A stretch of 35,029 nt of DNA from Gemmatimonadales bacterium (lineage in GTDB: Bacteria > Gemmatimonadota > Gemmatimonadetes > Longimicrobiales > Gaopeijiaceae): positions 1,473,346 to 1,508,374 of the forward strand of contig CP070829.1 of NCBI GenBank assembly GCA_020344755.1, given 5' to 3'. How positions within the stretch are numbered: position 1 is the first letter of the stretch; every line of letters begins with the position of its first letter. The notes under the pieces are model-generated. The model worked only from the letters and a program-made list of their open reading frames with translations. It made no database searches and was not told the origin of the DNA. The translations under genes and the position numbers were made by a program. This document shows positions 1 to 8,211 of the stretch, in pieces.

Positions 1-18
1 CGAGGATCCGGATCCTCG
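1..18. repeat. 18-bp perfect palindrome at window edge
   Basis: Bases 1-18 read the same on both strands, built from two GGATCC units. It could form a 9-bp hairpin arm and might be part of a terminator for a gene lying before the window. The rest of 1-182 holds no gene I can support. The frame from base 3 stays open to about base 122 and could be the tail of an upstream gene, but nothing in it is recognisable. Confidence 0.4.
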
Positions 19-182
19 CGGGCTCCGTGGCCCTTCTCGGTCGGGAGTGCCCCGCCACGCACGGTGTGGGGTGCGTCTCCGCGCCCGGAGGGCAGGCCTG
101 CGGTGAGCGGGGGACTTGAAATCCTGCGCCTTTCAGGGCGAGTGTTGGACACGATCGAACCCTCCCACACGGGACCCGCAAC

Positions 183-596
183 ATGCGTAGACGCGACCTC
201 CTGCGCGCACTCCCCGGCGCTGCCATCGCCGCGATCCTCCTGCCCGGGGAGGCCGTCGCGCGCCGCCGCCGCCTCCTGGACCACCCCGAGCCCAGGCCCG
301 GGATCGATGCGTCGGGGGTGGTGAGCGCCGAGCAACTCCGGAGCGAGGGGATTCCCGACGAGACGATCGCCCTCTTCGACGGGATCCGGGAGATGCCGGA
401 GATCGCGGATGGGCTGGCGTGTTACTGTGGGTGCATGCTGATGGGGAATCGCTCCCTCCTGACCTGCTACGGCGAGAAGGGGATGGCCCGAGGCTGTCAG
501 ATCTGCCAGGGAGAGGCCCGGATTGCCCACCGCCGCTGGAAGGAGGGCCAGTCCCTGGACCAGATCCGGCGGGCCATCGACGCGCGCTACGGGTGA
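183..596 (+). CDS. Tat-exported PCYCGC-type cysteine-rich protein
   Basis: This 137-residue protein starts with MRRRDLLRALPGAAIAAILLPG, a twin-arginine type signal (RRRDLL followed by a hydrophobic stretch), so it is probably exported folded. The mature part has a CYCGC motif, a further Cys in LLTCY, and a GCQICQGEA segment, giving six cysteines in about 45 residues. This resembles the PCYCGC-motif family of unknown function, whose cysteine pattern suggests metal or cofactor binding; that role is inferred. The C-terminus (about 108-137) looks helical and charged. Its TGA overlaps the GTG of the galactokinase gene (593-596), so the two are probably translationally coupled, although no shared function is known. 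Confidence 0.75.
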   Translation: MRRRDLLRALPGAAIAAILLPGEAVARRRRLLDHPEPRPGIDASGVVSAEQLRSEGIPDETIALFDGIREMPEIADGLACYCGCMLMGNRSLLTCYGEKGMARGCQICQGEARIAHRRWKEGQSLDQIRRAIDARYG

Positions 597-1756
597 CCAC
601 CCCGACCCCGGCCCACGGACACGGCTGGGTTTCGTGGGCGCCCGGTCGGGTAAACCTGATCGGGGAGCACATCGACTACCATGGGCTTCCGGTCCTTCCC
701 ATGGCCCTGCAGCGGGGTGTGCGGATCACCTTCCGTCCCCGCCCGGACGGGGAGGTGCTCCTCACCAACGCGGGCTCCGAGTTTCCCACCCGGCGCTTCC
801 ACCTCGATCCCGGTATGGAGCCGTGGTCAATAGGAGACTGGGGGAACTACCTCAAGGCCGGAGCCCTAACCGTGCTTCGGCAGCACGGCGTGAGACGCGG
901 GATCGAGGGAGAGGTGGCCGCGGACCTTCCCCCTGCCGCGGGGCTCTCGTCCTCGTCCGCCCTGGTGGTAGCGGTGGCCAACGCCCTCCTCCATGCGAAC
1001 GGGGTGGAGGCCGATTCCCTCGAGCTCGCCGACGCGCTGGCCCGGGGCGAGCACTTCGTGGGGACCGCCGGTGGGGGAATGGACCAGGCCGCATCTTTGA
1101 GTGGAGTCGCGGGGCATGCCATCCGCATCGGGTTCGATCCACTCGCAGTGGAGGCGGTGCCGCTCCCCCGGGACTGGATCGTTCTGATCGCCCACTCGGG
1201 AATCCGGGCCGAGAAGTCGGGAGGAGCGCAGGCGGCCTACAACCATCGGCGCGCGGCGAGCAGCCAGGCGTTGGAGGAGCTTTCCAAGGCGGTGTTGGGA
1301 GAGGTGGCGCCCACCTCGGAGTTGCTCGCCCGTGTCGCATCCAGCAGGCTGTTGGGCCTCTGCGGGGAGCTACCCCGGCCCGGAGGGGCGTGGGCGGCCC
1401 ACGCCCTGTCAGAGGCGGTGCGGGTGGATGAGGCGGTGGCCGCTTTGCGAGCGTCGGACCTGGAGCGCTTCGGGCGCCTGCTCAACGATTCCCATACCTC
1501 CCTCCGGGACGTGTACGAAGTGAGCCACCCGAGGTTGGACTCGCTGGTGGAGGCCGCGCTGGAGTCCGGCGCCGCCGGGGCGCGTCTGACGGGGGCGGGC
1601 TTCGGAGGGTGCATGCTCGCAGTGTGTCACCGGCAGCAGCGGCAAGAGGTCGAGCGAGCGCTCCGCGATGCCCAGGAGGCCATGGACCCCTCTCCCTCTC
1701 TTCCCCCGTTCGCAGCGGAGCCGGGACACGGGGCCCGAGTGATTCCAGCGTCTTGA
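593..1756 (+). CDS. galK: galactokinase-like GHMP kinase
   Basis: GHMP kinases phosphorylate small molecules with ATP; galactokinase makes galactose 1-phosphate in the Leloir pathway. From the GTG at 593 the protein has 387 residues, the usual galactokinase length. The galactokinase signature GRVNLIGEHIDY lies at 18-29, with E25, H26 and D28 in the positions that contact the sugar. The ATP-binding LPPAAGLSSSSAL motif, the GGGMDQ segment with the catalytic Asp, and a C-terminal ARLTGAGFGGCML motif are all present. The frame stays open upstream to 419, but that stretch overlaps the Cys-rich gene, and the GTGA overlap at 593-596 fixes the better start. The substrate could be another sugar, because the family signature normally reads EHTDYN whereas here it is EHIDYH. 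No galT or galE is nearby. Confidence 0.85.
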   Translation: MTTPTPAHGHGWVSWAPGRVNLIGEHIDYHGLPVLPMALQRGVRITFRPRPDGEVLLTNAGSEFPTRRFHLDPGMEPWSIGDWGNYLKAGALTVLRQHGVRRGIEGEVAADLPPAAGLSSSSALVVAVANALLHANGVEADSLELADALARGEHFVGTAGGGMDQAASLSGVAGHAIRIGFDPLAVEAVPLPRDWIVLIAHSGIRAEKSGGAQAAYNHRRAASSQALEELSKAVLGEVAPTSELLARVASSRLLGLCGELPRPGGAWAAHALSEAVRVDEAVAALRASDLERFGRLLNDSHTSLRDVYEVSHPRLDSLVEAALESGAAGARLTGAGFGGCMLAVCHRQQRQEVERALRDAQEAMDPSPSLPPFAAEPGHGARVIPAS

Positions 1757-1813
1757 TCCCACCTCGCGGTCCCCGCGCGGCGATCCCGGCGGAGCAAGCG
1801 CTTCCGGAGAGAG

Positions 1814-3118
1814 TCAGTTCTCCCGGGGCGGCCCGCCCTTGAAGACCATCCTCACCCGACGTCCCGCGGGATCCTCGGAGACGGCGAACCACGCAGGCCT
1901 GCCCACGTCCAGGGTGCCGTCCTCGTCCAGGGCCTCCGGAAGGGGAATGAGGTAGAGGCCCGACACGTCGAGGGTATCCTGCGCCTCCCGGCCCTCCAGG
2001 TCCCCCACGTCGGAGATGACCCCTTCCCGCTTCAGTAGCGGCTCTCCGTATTCGACGAGGAAGTCGGACTCCAGAGGCGGGAGCCCCGGGGAGACGACGG
2101 TGCCACCAAGAATGAGCAGGTCGGGGGGCCGCCGCCCGTTGTAGGCAAGGGACTCGTAGACCGACGGATCAAAGGCCGGGTAGCGGTCAGTGGCGATGGC
2201 ATCGAGGGCGGAGAGGATCCCCACGAAATTGACCCTTCGCAGGTACTGTTTCTGGGGATCGCCGGCCCAGGCCCCGGATTCGATCAGGACGGTGCTGGCG
2301 CCCCAGGCCCCCATGAGGTCCCCGAAAGCCCGCGGGTTGAAGGTGTCGTCGTACTTGGCGACGTGCCCTCCCACGAGGGGATCCATGGCCTCTGCCAGCA
2401 GCGAGGCGACCTGCATCGCGCGCCGCCGCTTGCCATCCACCTCCCGTGCGGCGTTGAAGGCGGGGGCCAGGAGGGCGATGGCAACACCGCGGTCCGAGTT
2501 CCCCACTCGGATGGCGGCGTTCTGGTCGTGGAGGTTGAAGCCGAAGTCCGGCTCCACAGCGTCACGGATCGCCTTCAGCGTCTTCCCCTCGGGCGTCTGA
2601 AGCCGCCGAGCGTCCCGGTTGACGTCGATTCCCTGTGCGTTCCTGCGACGAAATCGCTCCGCCCCGTCCGGGTTGAGCATGGGGACCAGGTGGACGGTGG
2701 TGCCGCGGGAGATGCGGCGGGCCAGCGGGTGGTCCGGCTGCTCGTGGAAGAACCGCACCATGTCCGCCAGCGTCATGGATGCGGTACTCTCGTTTCCGTG
2801 CATCTGCGACCAGAGCAGCACCTGCACCGGTCCGGTGCCGAAGGTCAGTCGGCGGATCTCCCTTCCCTCGGCACTCCGCCCCGCCAGCTCCGACTGGACG
2901 GTTCCGCCGAGATAGGGTTCCACCACGGACCAATACCGCTCATGGTCGAATCGACGGTCGTCGAGGCCCTCCACGCGCACCTGTTCGTGGAGGGAGACCA
3001 GGGCGTCGGGCGTGGCGTCCGCAGCTGGAGGTGGCGGCTCGGGAGCCGCTGCACGGGTCGCTGAGACACACGCTCCCACCGTCAAGACGGTGGTGACTGC
3101 GAGAAGGCGGAAGATCAT
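1814..3118 (-). CDS. M14 zinc carboxypeptidase, lipoprotein
   Basis: The 434-residue product has a signal peptide ending in a lipobox-like VGAC (Cys17) followed by a Pro/Ala-rich linker, so it is probably a membrane-anchored lipoprotein. The M14 metallocarboxypeptidase core is clear: HGNE (H107 and E110, zinc ligands), then LNPDGAERFRRRN and DVNRD, which supply the substrate-carboxylate site, and NLHDQN with the third ligand H197. The VLIESGAW segment near residue 280 carries the likely catalytic Glu. The last 130 or so residues (from PDLLILGG) form an extra domain I do not recognise. It faces the galactokinase gene tail-to-tail across 57 bases, which hold only a weak 5-bp hairpin (1765-1777). 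Confidence 0.88.
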   Translation of the reverse strand: MIFRLLAVTTVLTVGACVSATRAAAPEPPPPAADATPDALVSLHEQVRVEGLDDRRFDHERYWSVVEPYLGGTVQSELAGRSAEGREIRRLTFGTGPVQVLLWSQMHGNESTASMTLADMVRFFHEQPDHPLARRISRGTTVHLVPMLNPDGAERFRRRNAQGIDVNRDARRLQTPEGKTLKAIRDAVEPDFGFNLHDQNAAIRVGNSDRGVAIALLAPAFNAAREVDGKRRRAMQVASLLAEAMDPLVGGHVAKYDDTFNPRAFGDLMGAWGASTVLIESGAWAGDPQKQYLRRVNFVGILSALDAIATDRYPAFDPSVYESLAYNGRRPPDLLILGGTVVSPGLPPLESDFLVEYGEPLLKREGVISDVGDLEGREAQDTLDVSGLYLIPLPEALDEDGTLDVGRPAWFAVSEDPAGRRVRMVFKGGPPREN

Positions 3119-3313
3119 GGCACGGAGCCTGGAGGTGTGGAGGGCGCTCTCCAGTCCTTCAACCCCCCGCCGGAAGAGGGTTCCGCCCCAGTGGAGGGTG
3201 GGGCTTCGACGAGCTATGTGGGTGGGCGCAGTATTTGCGCGAGAACGACCCGAGTCCCCATTGTAGGCAAGGGCGGGGTGGCGGTGAGAGTATTCCAGTG
3301 CCGGAGGATCGTC
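3119..3313. promoter_or_regulatory. divergent intergenic region
   Basis: This 195-base region separates the M14 gene (leftward) from the membrane-protein gene (rightward) and must hold promoters for both. On the minus strand TACAAT (3265 to 3260) is close to a bacterial -10 element, but no convincing -35 lies upstream of it. On the plus strand GGAGGA at 3303-3308 is a strong Shine-Dalgarno for the GTG at 3314. Confidence 0.4.
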
Positions 3314-3829
3314 GTGCCCCTCTACAAACGTGCCGCTCTGGGCGCCGAAGCAGGCCTGCTGGCCGGGACCGGAGTCGCCCTGCTCTTCCTGATCCAGGAT
3401 TCGGTGACCCTGGCTCCCCTTTCCACCCCCGAGGCCCTCGCCAGCACGCTGTTCGGGCCCGTGGGGTATTCCATGGACGACGGTCTGGTGGCGCAGGCAG
3501 TGGGGATGGCGGTGTACGGCTTCCGGCTTCTTTCCTACACACTCCTACACTTCCTGGCGTTCGCCCTTCTCGGCGTCGGCGCCGCGTTCGCCCTGCGAGG
3601 GGTCTCCTGGCTGGCCAGTCTCGGGGGTGGGGCACTCTATGGCCTCACGGCGTGCTCGGCCGTCTTCTACGGGACCCGGCTCGTTCTCGAATCCCCCGTC
3701 ATGCTCGAACAGTTGGGTGTCCCGTCCGTGCTGATCGCCAACGTGGTCGCCGGTACCATCATGGGAGGGGGGCTCCATCTGGTATCGAATCCGGACGGCA
3801 CGGCATCCCAGGACGCAGTCGTGCCCTGA
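3314..3829 (+). CDS. four-helix membrane protein of unknown function
   Basis: I do not recognise a family. The open frame extends back to 3137, but GGAGGA at 3303-3308 sits five bases before the GTG at 3314, which gives a 171-residue protein and is the start chosen. It has four hydrophobic segments: roughly 6-30 (ALGAEAGLLAGTGVALLFLI), 73-98 (LLSYTLLHFLAFALLGVGAAF), 104-122 and 138-157 (VLIANVVAGTIMGGGLHLV). It ends in a short polar tail. The repeated Gly/Ala small-residue faces suggest close helix packing. It stands alone, with the secreted M14 gene divergent and an amidohydrolase convergent. Confidence 0.65.
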   Translation: MPLYKRAALGAEAGLLAGTGVALLFLIQDSVTLAPLSTPEALASTLFGPVGYSMDDGLVAQAVGMAVYGFRLLSYTLLHFLAFALLGVGAAFALRGVSWLASLGGGALYGLTACSAVFYGTRLVLESPVMLEQLGVPSVLIANVVAGTIMGGGLHLVSNPDGTASQDAVVP

Positions 3830-3850
3830 CAGGAGCCAGAACAGGTAGAC

Positions 3851-3873
3851 GCTCCCGGGCTTGCCCGGGGAGC
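3851..3873. terminator. hairpin between convergent genes
   Basis: CCCGGG at 3854-3859 pairs with CCCGGG at 3864-3869, and the outer GCT/AGC extends the stem past a one-base bulge. It lies in the 60-base gap between two convergent genes and could serve both. There is no T-run, so it is only a candidate. Confidence 0.4.
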
Positions 3874-3889
3874 ACCGGCGCCCGGTCCG

Positions 3890-5266
3890 CTAATCTCCGG
3901 GTCCCCGGACCACCTCTCCGCCCTTCATGACGAGTTCCGGCCTGCGGAGGACCGACATGTCCGTGAGGGGATCGCCCCGGACTCCGATGATGTCCGCGTA
4001 TCGGCCAGGGGCGAGCACCCCGAACTCGTCCTCCTTCCCGAAGAACCTGGCCGGCCACAGCGTGGCGGACTGGAGCACCTCCATGGGCGGCACCCCGAGC
4101 TCCACCCACTTCACCATTTCCCTCCAGGTGGCGTCGTTGTGGAACATGGACGGTATCCCTGCGTCGGTGCCCACCAGCATCCTGACCCCGGTTTCCCGCA
4201 GCTGACCGAACTTGGTGGGTAGCCGGGGAATGCGGCTGGGGAAGAGGGCGTAGTACGGGAGATGGGGGATCTGGTCCAGGGAGGCCCGGATCTCGTCCGC
4301 CATCTCGGTGGGCATTCCGTCCCGCCAGGCCGGATCATCGAGGCGCTCCGGAAAGACCTCCCCCGTGAACTGCATGACGTACAGGGGAGAGATGGTGGGG
4401 GTCCAGTAGAGGGCGCTGTTCCGCTCCGCCAGGATCTGGAGCACATCCGGAGCGTAGCCCGGTGCCGTGCCGAGGCCGGTATGCTCGAAGTTGTCGACCC
4501 CGTGGGCCAGGCCGACGCGGATCTCTTCCATGCGGTGGGCGTGGGCCACCACGGGGATTCCCTCTGCGTGGGCCGTCTCGACGATGGCGGCCACCTCGTC
4601 GAATGTGAGCTGGTCCTGGTCGATGAGCTTGATGACGTCCGCCCCGCCTTCGATGAGGCGCAGGGTCTTGGCCCGCGCGTCCGCGGGGCCGTTCACCCCC
4701 CACCGATAGTCCGCCTGCCACGATTCGTACGGGGCCCGCTGGAGGAAGGGACCGGAAATGAAGAGGCGGGGGCCCGGGATCTCGCCGGCCTGAATGCGCC
4801 GACGAGTCTCCACCAGCGGGTCCAGGGGTCCGCCCAGGTCCCGGGCGCAGGTCACCCCGCCGGAGAGCAGCTGCCCCGCCGCGATGGCCATGACCTCCTC
4901 GTTTCGCTCTCCGTAGAGCTCGTCCCAGCGGGCGTAGTCTCCGTGGCCCACCAGCTGGAGGTGGACATGCATGTCGCACAGCCCCGGGAGGAGGGTCATC
5001 CCCTCCGTGGAGATCACACGGATCCCCGGTGGTACCGAAATCCGATCGGCGGGGCCGACGGCGACGATGCGCTCGCCGGAGACGAGAATGACGGCGTTCT
5101 CGACCGGGGCAGCTCCGTACCCGTCCAGGACTCTGCCGCCCACCAGGGCCAGATCGACCTCCTGGGCGCCGGCGGGCTTCAGCGGTGCAACGCTGGCGCC
5201 CGCCACCTGGAGAACGGAGAGCGACAGGAGCAGCAACACGGGCGCAGAGCGTCGCGGGGATGCCAT
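3890..5266 (-). CDS. secreted metal-dependent amidohydrolase
   Basis: Amidohydrolase-superfamily enzyme, imidazolonepropionase/prolidase-like subgroup. The start is placed at the ATG at 5266, giving 458 residues that begin MASPRRSAPVLLLLSLSVLQ, a signal peptide; the frame stays open to 5314, but the extra 16 residues do not improve the signal. Metal-site motifs appear in order: DMHVHL (H100, H102), VIKLID (K213, the bridging lysine that is carboxylated in this group), AHAH (H244), FEHTG (H262) and LVGTDAG (D368). The C-terminal segment LAPGRYADIIGVRGDPL is the usual end of these barrels. The family cleaves dipeptides or cyclic amides; the substrate here cannot be read from sequence, though export points to scavenging. 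Confidence 0.88.
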   Translation of the reverse strand: MASPRRSAPVLLLLSLSVLQVAGASVAPLKPAGAQEVDLALVGGRVLDGYGAAPVENAVILVSGERIVAVGPADRISVPPGIRVISTEGMTLLPGLCDMHVHLQLVGHGDYARWDELYGERNEEVMAIAAGQLLSGGVTCARDLGGPLDPLVETRRRIQAGEIPGPRLFISGPFLQRAPYESWQADYRWGVNGPADARAKTLRLIEGGADVIKLIDQDQLTFDEVAAIVETAHAEGIPVVAHAHRMEEIRVGLAHGVDNFEHTGLGTAPGYAPDVLQILAERNSALYWTPTISPLYVMQFTGEVFPERLDDPAWRDGMPTEMADEIRASLDQIPHLPYYALFPSRIPRLPTKFGQLRETGVRMLVGTDAGIPSMFHNDATWREMVKWVELGVPPMEVLQSATLWPARFFGKEDEFGVLAPGRYADIIGVRGDPLTDMSVLRRPELVMKGGEVVRGPGD

Positions 5267-5328
5267 GGGGGCGTGGGGGATCCTGATTGGGTCCGGGAGA
5301 GCCGGTGATCTCATCTCTGGGCGCAGAA

Positions 5329-5391
5329 GGGGGGAGGGGGGTGCCCTCGGGGAAGGGGAGGGCGGGGGGCGGCCCGGACGGCGCGCCCCCC
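5329..5391 (-). terminator. G-run tract and hairpin after symporter gene
   Basis: GGGGGGCG at 5364-5371 pairs with CGCCCCCC at 5384-5391 around a 12-base loop. Next to it, 5329-5372 holds six runs of three or more G on the plus strand. Read as the transcript leaving the symporter gene, this is a stem followed by a C-rich, G-poor stretch, which could act as an intrinsic-like or Rho-dependent terminator. No T-run is present. Confidence 0.4.
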
Positions 5392-5417
5392 GGAGTCAGA
5401 GGTCGGCTGTGCGGCTG

Positions 5418-7232
5418 TCAGAGGCCGATCTTCGAGCGGAGGCGGAGGATGCCCACCCCGCAGCCGGCGGACACCAGGAGGAAGAGGACTCCTGGGACCG
5501 GTCGGCCAAAGAGCAGATATCCGGTGCCAAACAGCCCCGCATAGACGAGGATGCACCCGAGGAACCAGGCCAGCGCGGCGGCGGAGAGGCTCTCCGTCGG
5601 CTCGTACGGCCCGGGCTTCCCGGCCCCCACCAGGGTCCCTCGATACGGATCCCACCCGGGCCCCATCGGCCGGATGGTCCGGTAGAACGTCCTCAGGCAG
5701 TCGGAGCTGGTGGCAGGAGTGGCGAAGGTCACGAGAAGCCAACCGGCTGTGGTGATGACCACTCCGGCCACCAACTGGGTCGATGCATTCCAGGCAGGGG
5801 TCGACCAGAAAGCGGACCACCCGATCCCGAGGGGCCGAAGCGAGACGCCGCCGCTGAAGTACACCGCCACGGCGAAGGAGATGACCATGGCGCTGATCTC
5901 GCTCCAGGCATTGATGCGCCACCAGAACCAGCGGAGGAGGAAGACGAGGCCGGTGCCCGCCCCGATCTGAAGCAGGATCTGGAAAGCCTGGAGCGCATTG
6001 GACAGCAGGAGGGCGACGATTCCCATGAGGATCGTCAGTACCACCGTGGTGACCCGCGCGACCGCGACGTAGTGCTCCTCCGGGGCTTCGGGCTTCAAGA
6101 ACCGGCGGTACGCGTCCTGCACGACGTAAGAAGCCCCCCAATTCAGGTGGGTGCTGATGGTGGACATGTAGGCCGCGGCAAGGGAGGCGACCACGAGGCC
6201 GAGCAGCCCGGACGGGAGGAACACGAGCATGGCGGGGTACGCCAGGTCGTGCCCGAGGATGGAAGGATCCAGTCCCGGGAACGCCGCCTGGATGTCCGAT
6301 ACGGCGGGGTAGACCACCAGCGACGCCAGTCCCACCAGTATCCAGGGCCACGGGCGCAGGCCATAGTGTGCCACGTTGAACCAGAGGACGCTCTTGAGCG
6401 ACTCCTCTTCGTCCCGGGCCGCCAGCATGCGCTGGGCCGCGTACCCCCCGCCGCCAGGCTCCGCTCCGGGATACCAGGTGCTCCACCACTGGACCGCGAT
6501 GGGGATGACGAAGACTGCAGCCGCGGTGCTCCAGTCCGAGAAATCCGGGAGGAACGAGAGCTTCCCCTCCAGGTTGGGATGGGCCATGAGACCCGAAAGG
6601 CCTCCCACCTCGGGATGCGCCAGGGCGTACACCGCCGCGGCGACGGACCCGACCATCGCCAGCACGAAGAGGAGGAGGTCGGTGGCGACAACCCCCCATA
6701 GCCCGGAGGTGGCCGAGTAGACCAGGGTCACGGTCCCGGCCAGGAGGACCACCTGCACGGGACTCGCGCCCAGCAGAACCCCGCCGATCTTGATGGCCGC
6801 CAACGTGACGGTGGCCATGATCATGACGTTGAAGAAGACCCCCAGGTAGATGGCTCGGAACGCCCGCAGGAAGGCGGCGGGCCAGCCGGCGTAGCGAAGT
6901 TCGTAGAACTCCATGTCCGTGACGACCGCGGACCTGCGCCAGAGCTTCGCGTAGAAGAAGACGGTGAGCATCCCGGTGATGCAGAACGCCCACCAGACCC
7001 AGTTCCCGCTCACACCGCCCGTCCGAACGATGTCGGTGACCAGGTTCGGGGTGTCCGTGGAAAAGGTGGTGGCCACCATGGACGTCCCCAGGACCCACCA
7101 GGGGAGCGTACGTCCCGCCAGGAAGTACTCCGTGGTATCGTGCCCTGCGCGCCGCGCGAAGTGCAGCCCCACGGCCAGGACCACCACGCCGTAGGCGAGC
7201 ATGACCAGCCAGTCCAGTGGGGATAGCTGCAT
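5418..7232 (-). CDS. sodium:solute symporter (SSS family)
   Basis: The 604-residue product is a large inner-membrane transporter with more than a dozen hydrophobic segments. The N-terminus (LDWLVMLAYGVVVLAVG, then DTTEYFLAGRTLPWWVLGTSMVATTFSTDTP) is the typical SSS opening, and AAAYMSTISTHLNWGASYVVQDAYRRF in the middle contains the Ser/Thr-rich segment that in this family helps bind sodium. A polar loop near GPGWDPYRGTLVGAGKPG precedes the last two helices. GAGAGGT just before the ATG is a fair ribosome site. It is the last of a four-gene minus-strand run, 40 bases after the nucleotidyltransferase gene. The substrate is unknown; members carry sugars, amino acids, vitamins or organic acids. 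Confidence 0.9.
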   Translation of the reverse strand: MQLSPLDWLVMLAYGVVVLAVGLHFARRAGHDTTEYFLAGRTLPWWVLGTSMVATTFSTDTPNLVTDIVRTGGVSGNWVWWAFCITGMLTVFFYAKLWRRSAVVTDMEFYELRYAGWPAAFLRAFRAIYLGVFFNVMIMATVTLAAIKIGGVLLGASPVQVVLLAGTVTLVYSATSGLWGVVATDLLLFVLAMVGSVAAAVYALAHPEVGGLSGLMAHPNLEGKLSFLPDFSDWSTAAAVFVIPIAVQWWSTWYPGAEPGGGGYAAQRMLAARDEEESLKSVLWFNVAHYGLRPWPWILVGLASLVVYPAVSDIQAAFPGLDPSILGHDLAYPAMLVFLPSGLLGLVVASLAAAYMSTISTHLNWGASYVVQDAYRRFLKPEAPEEHYVAVARVTTVVLTILMGIVALLLSNALQAFQILLQIGAGTGLVFLLRWFWWRINAWSEISAMVISFAVAVYFSGGVSLRPLGIGWSAFWSTPAWNASTQLVAGVVITTAGWLLVTFATPATSSDCLRTFYRTIRPMGPGWDPYRGTLVGAGKPGPYEPTESLSAAALAWFLGCILVYAGLFGTGYLLFGRPVPGVLFLLVSAGCGVGILRLRSKIGL

Positions 7233-7272
7233 GTCCGACCTCTCTACAAGGGAATGACGCGCCCCTCCGCGC

Positions 7273-8211
7273 TCAGCTCCGGAGCGCCGGGAGGCTGTCC
7301 TTCAGCGGTGTACTATACGTTCCCTCCCGGTGGAGCGCCTCCAGGCGGGCTTGGACCCCCTCCGTGTCCTGCATGTGGGTCACTCCGAACCATCGGCGCC
7401 CGTGGGAGAGGAGATGCAGCGAGAGCGCACCGTCCTCGAGGAGGCGGTCGACCGCCGTGCTCAGGGCGTACTCCGTCGAGTCGTCGGAACCACGCTCGGT
7501 GAGAAACGAGCGAAATCCCTCGCGGAGGAGGGGCAGAACGCACGGGTGGAAGCCCCAGAGGTTCATGGAGGCGGGAGTACCCGCGGGGACCCTGATCTGG
7601 CGTCCCTCCGGATCGATCCCGAGCATTCCGCCGGCTCCTCCTCGGCGCACTTCCATGAGCTCCACGACGCGGCGGACCTGACCGCTGGGATCGGCCTCGA
7701 TCAGTCCCCGGGAGACGCCCCCGCTGGGGGAGAGGGTCGCCTCCATGGGGTAGCCGACCGTGGCGGCGGAACACCCCTCAGGGGGCGGTCGCTGCAGCCA
7801 TCGGGCCAGGGCTGCCCACGCTTCCGGACCATACCAGTCATCCGCGTTGGCCACGGCGAACGGGGCCGAGAGCTGGTCTGCGGCGGACAGCACGGCGTGC
7901 CCGGTGCCCCAGGGCTTCCTGCGACGGGAGGCGAGATGGGAAAGGTCGTCGGGGAGGTCGTCCAGATCCTGGTGGCACCAATCGATGGGCAGGTTCGCCC
8001 CCAGCTTGGACGCCAGGTGGGCCTCCAGCCTGGGACGGAGGTCCCGGCTCGTGATGACCACGGCCCGACCGAATCCGCTTCGGAAACCGTCCACCAGGGT
8101 GTAGGCCATGAGGCTCGCACCCCCTGGCCCCAGGGGAGCGAGCTGCTTGGGTTGCCCGTACCGGGTGGAACGACCCGCGGCCAGGAGGACGAGGACGGGG
8201 AGGTCCGTCAC
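7273..8211 (-). CDS. sugar-phosphate-type nucleotidyltransferase
   Basis: The 312-residue protein, from the GTG at 8211, is an NTP-transferase-fold enzyme. LLAAGRSTRYGQPKQLAPLG at about 8-27 is the nucleotide-binding loop and activating Lys motif; KPWGTGHAVLSA and ANADDWYGPEAW supply the middle of the active site including the metal-binding Asp. ASMNLWGF and the C-terminal WFGVTHMQDTEGVQARL match a bacterial nucleotidyltransferase subgroup of unassigned substrate that I recognise by its pattern, longer than MobA-type enzymes. The GTG overlaps the TGA of the preceding PLP-enzyme gene (8208-8211). Its product is probably a nucleotide-activated sugar or similar compound, but no glycosyltransferase is nearby. 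Confidence 0.8.
   Translation of the reverse strand: MTDLPVLVLLAAGRSTRYGQPKQLAPLGPGGASLMAYTLVDGFRSGFGRAVVITSRDLRPRLEAHLASKLGANLPIDWCHQDLDDLPDDLSHLASRRRKPWGTGHAVLSAADQLSAPFAVANADDWYGPEAWAALARWLQRPPPEGCSAATVGYPMEATLSPSGGVSRGLIEADPSGQVRRVVELMEVRRGGAGGMLGIDPEGRQIRVPAGTPASMNLWGFHPCVLPLLREGFRSFLTERGSDDSTEYALSTAVDRLLEDGALSLHLLSHGRRWFGVTHMQDTEGVQARLEALHREGTYSTPLKDSLPALRS

Noticed and set aside
133..672. 179-residue open frame on the minus strand
   Set aside because: It is antisense to the Cys-rich gene and the galactokinase start, and is low-complexity Arg/Pro/Gly sequence with no domain pattern.
4262..5308. Long plus-strand frames (4262-5308, 4971-6701) across the amidohydrolase and symporter
   Set aside because: Both are antisense to well-supported genes and read as His/Arg/Gly-rich shadow sequence produced by high GC third positions.
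5311..7098. 595-residue minus-strand frame overlapping the symporter
   Set aside because: It is another frame of the symporter gene; the symporter frame has clear membrane segments and family motifs.
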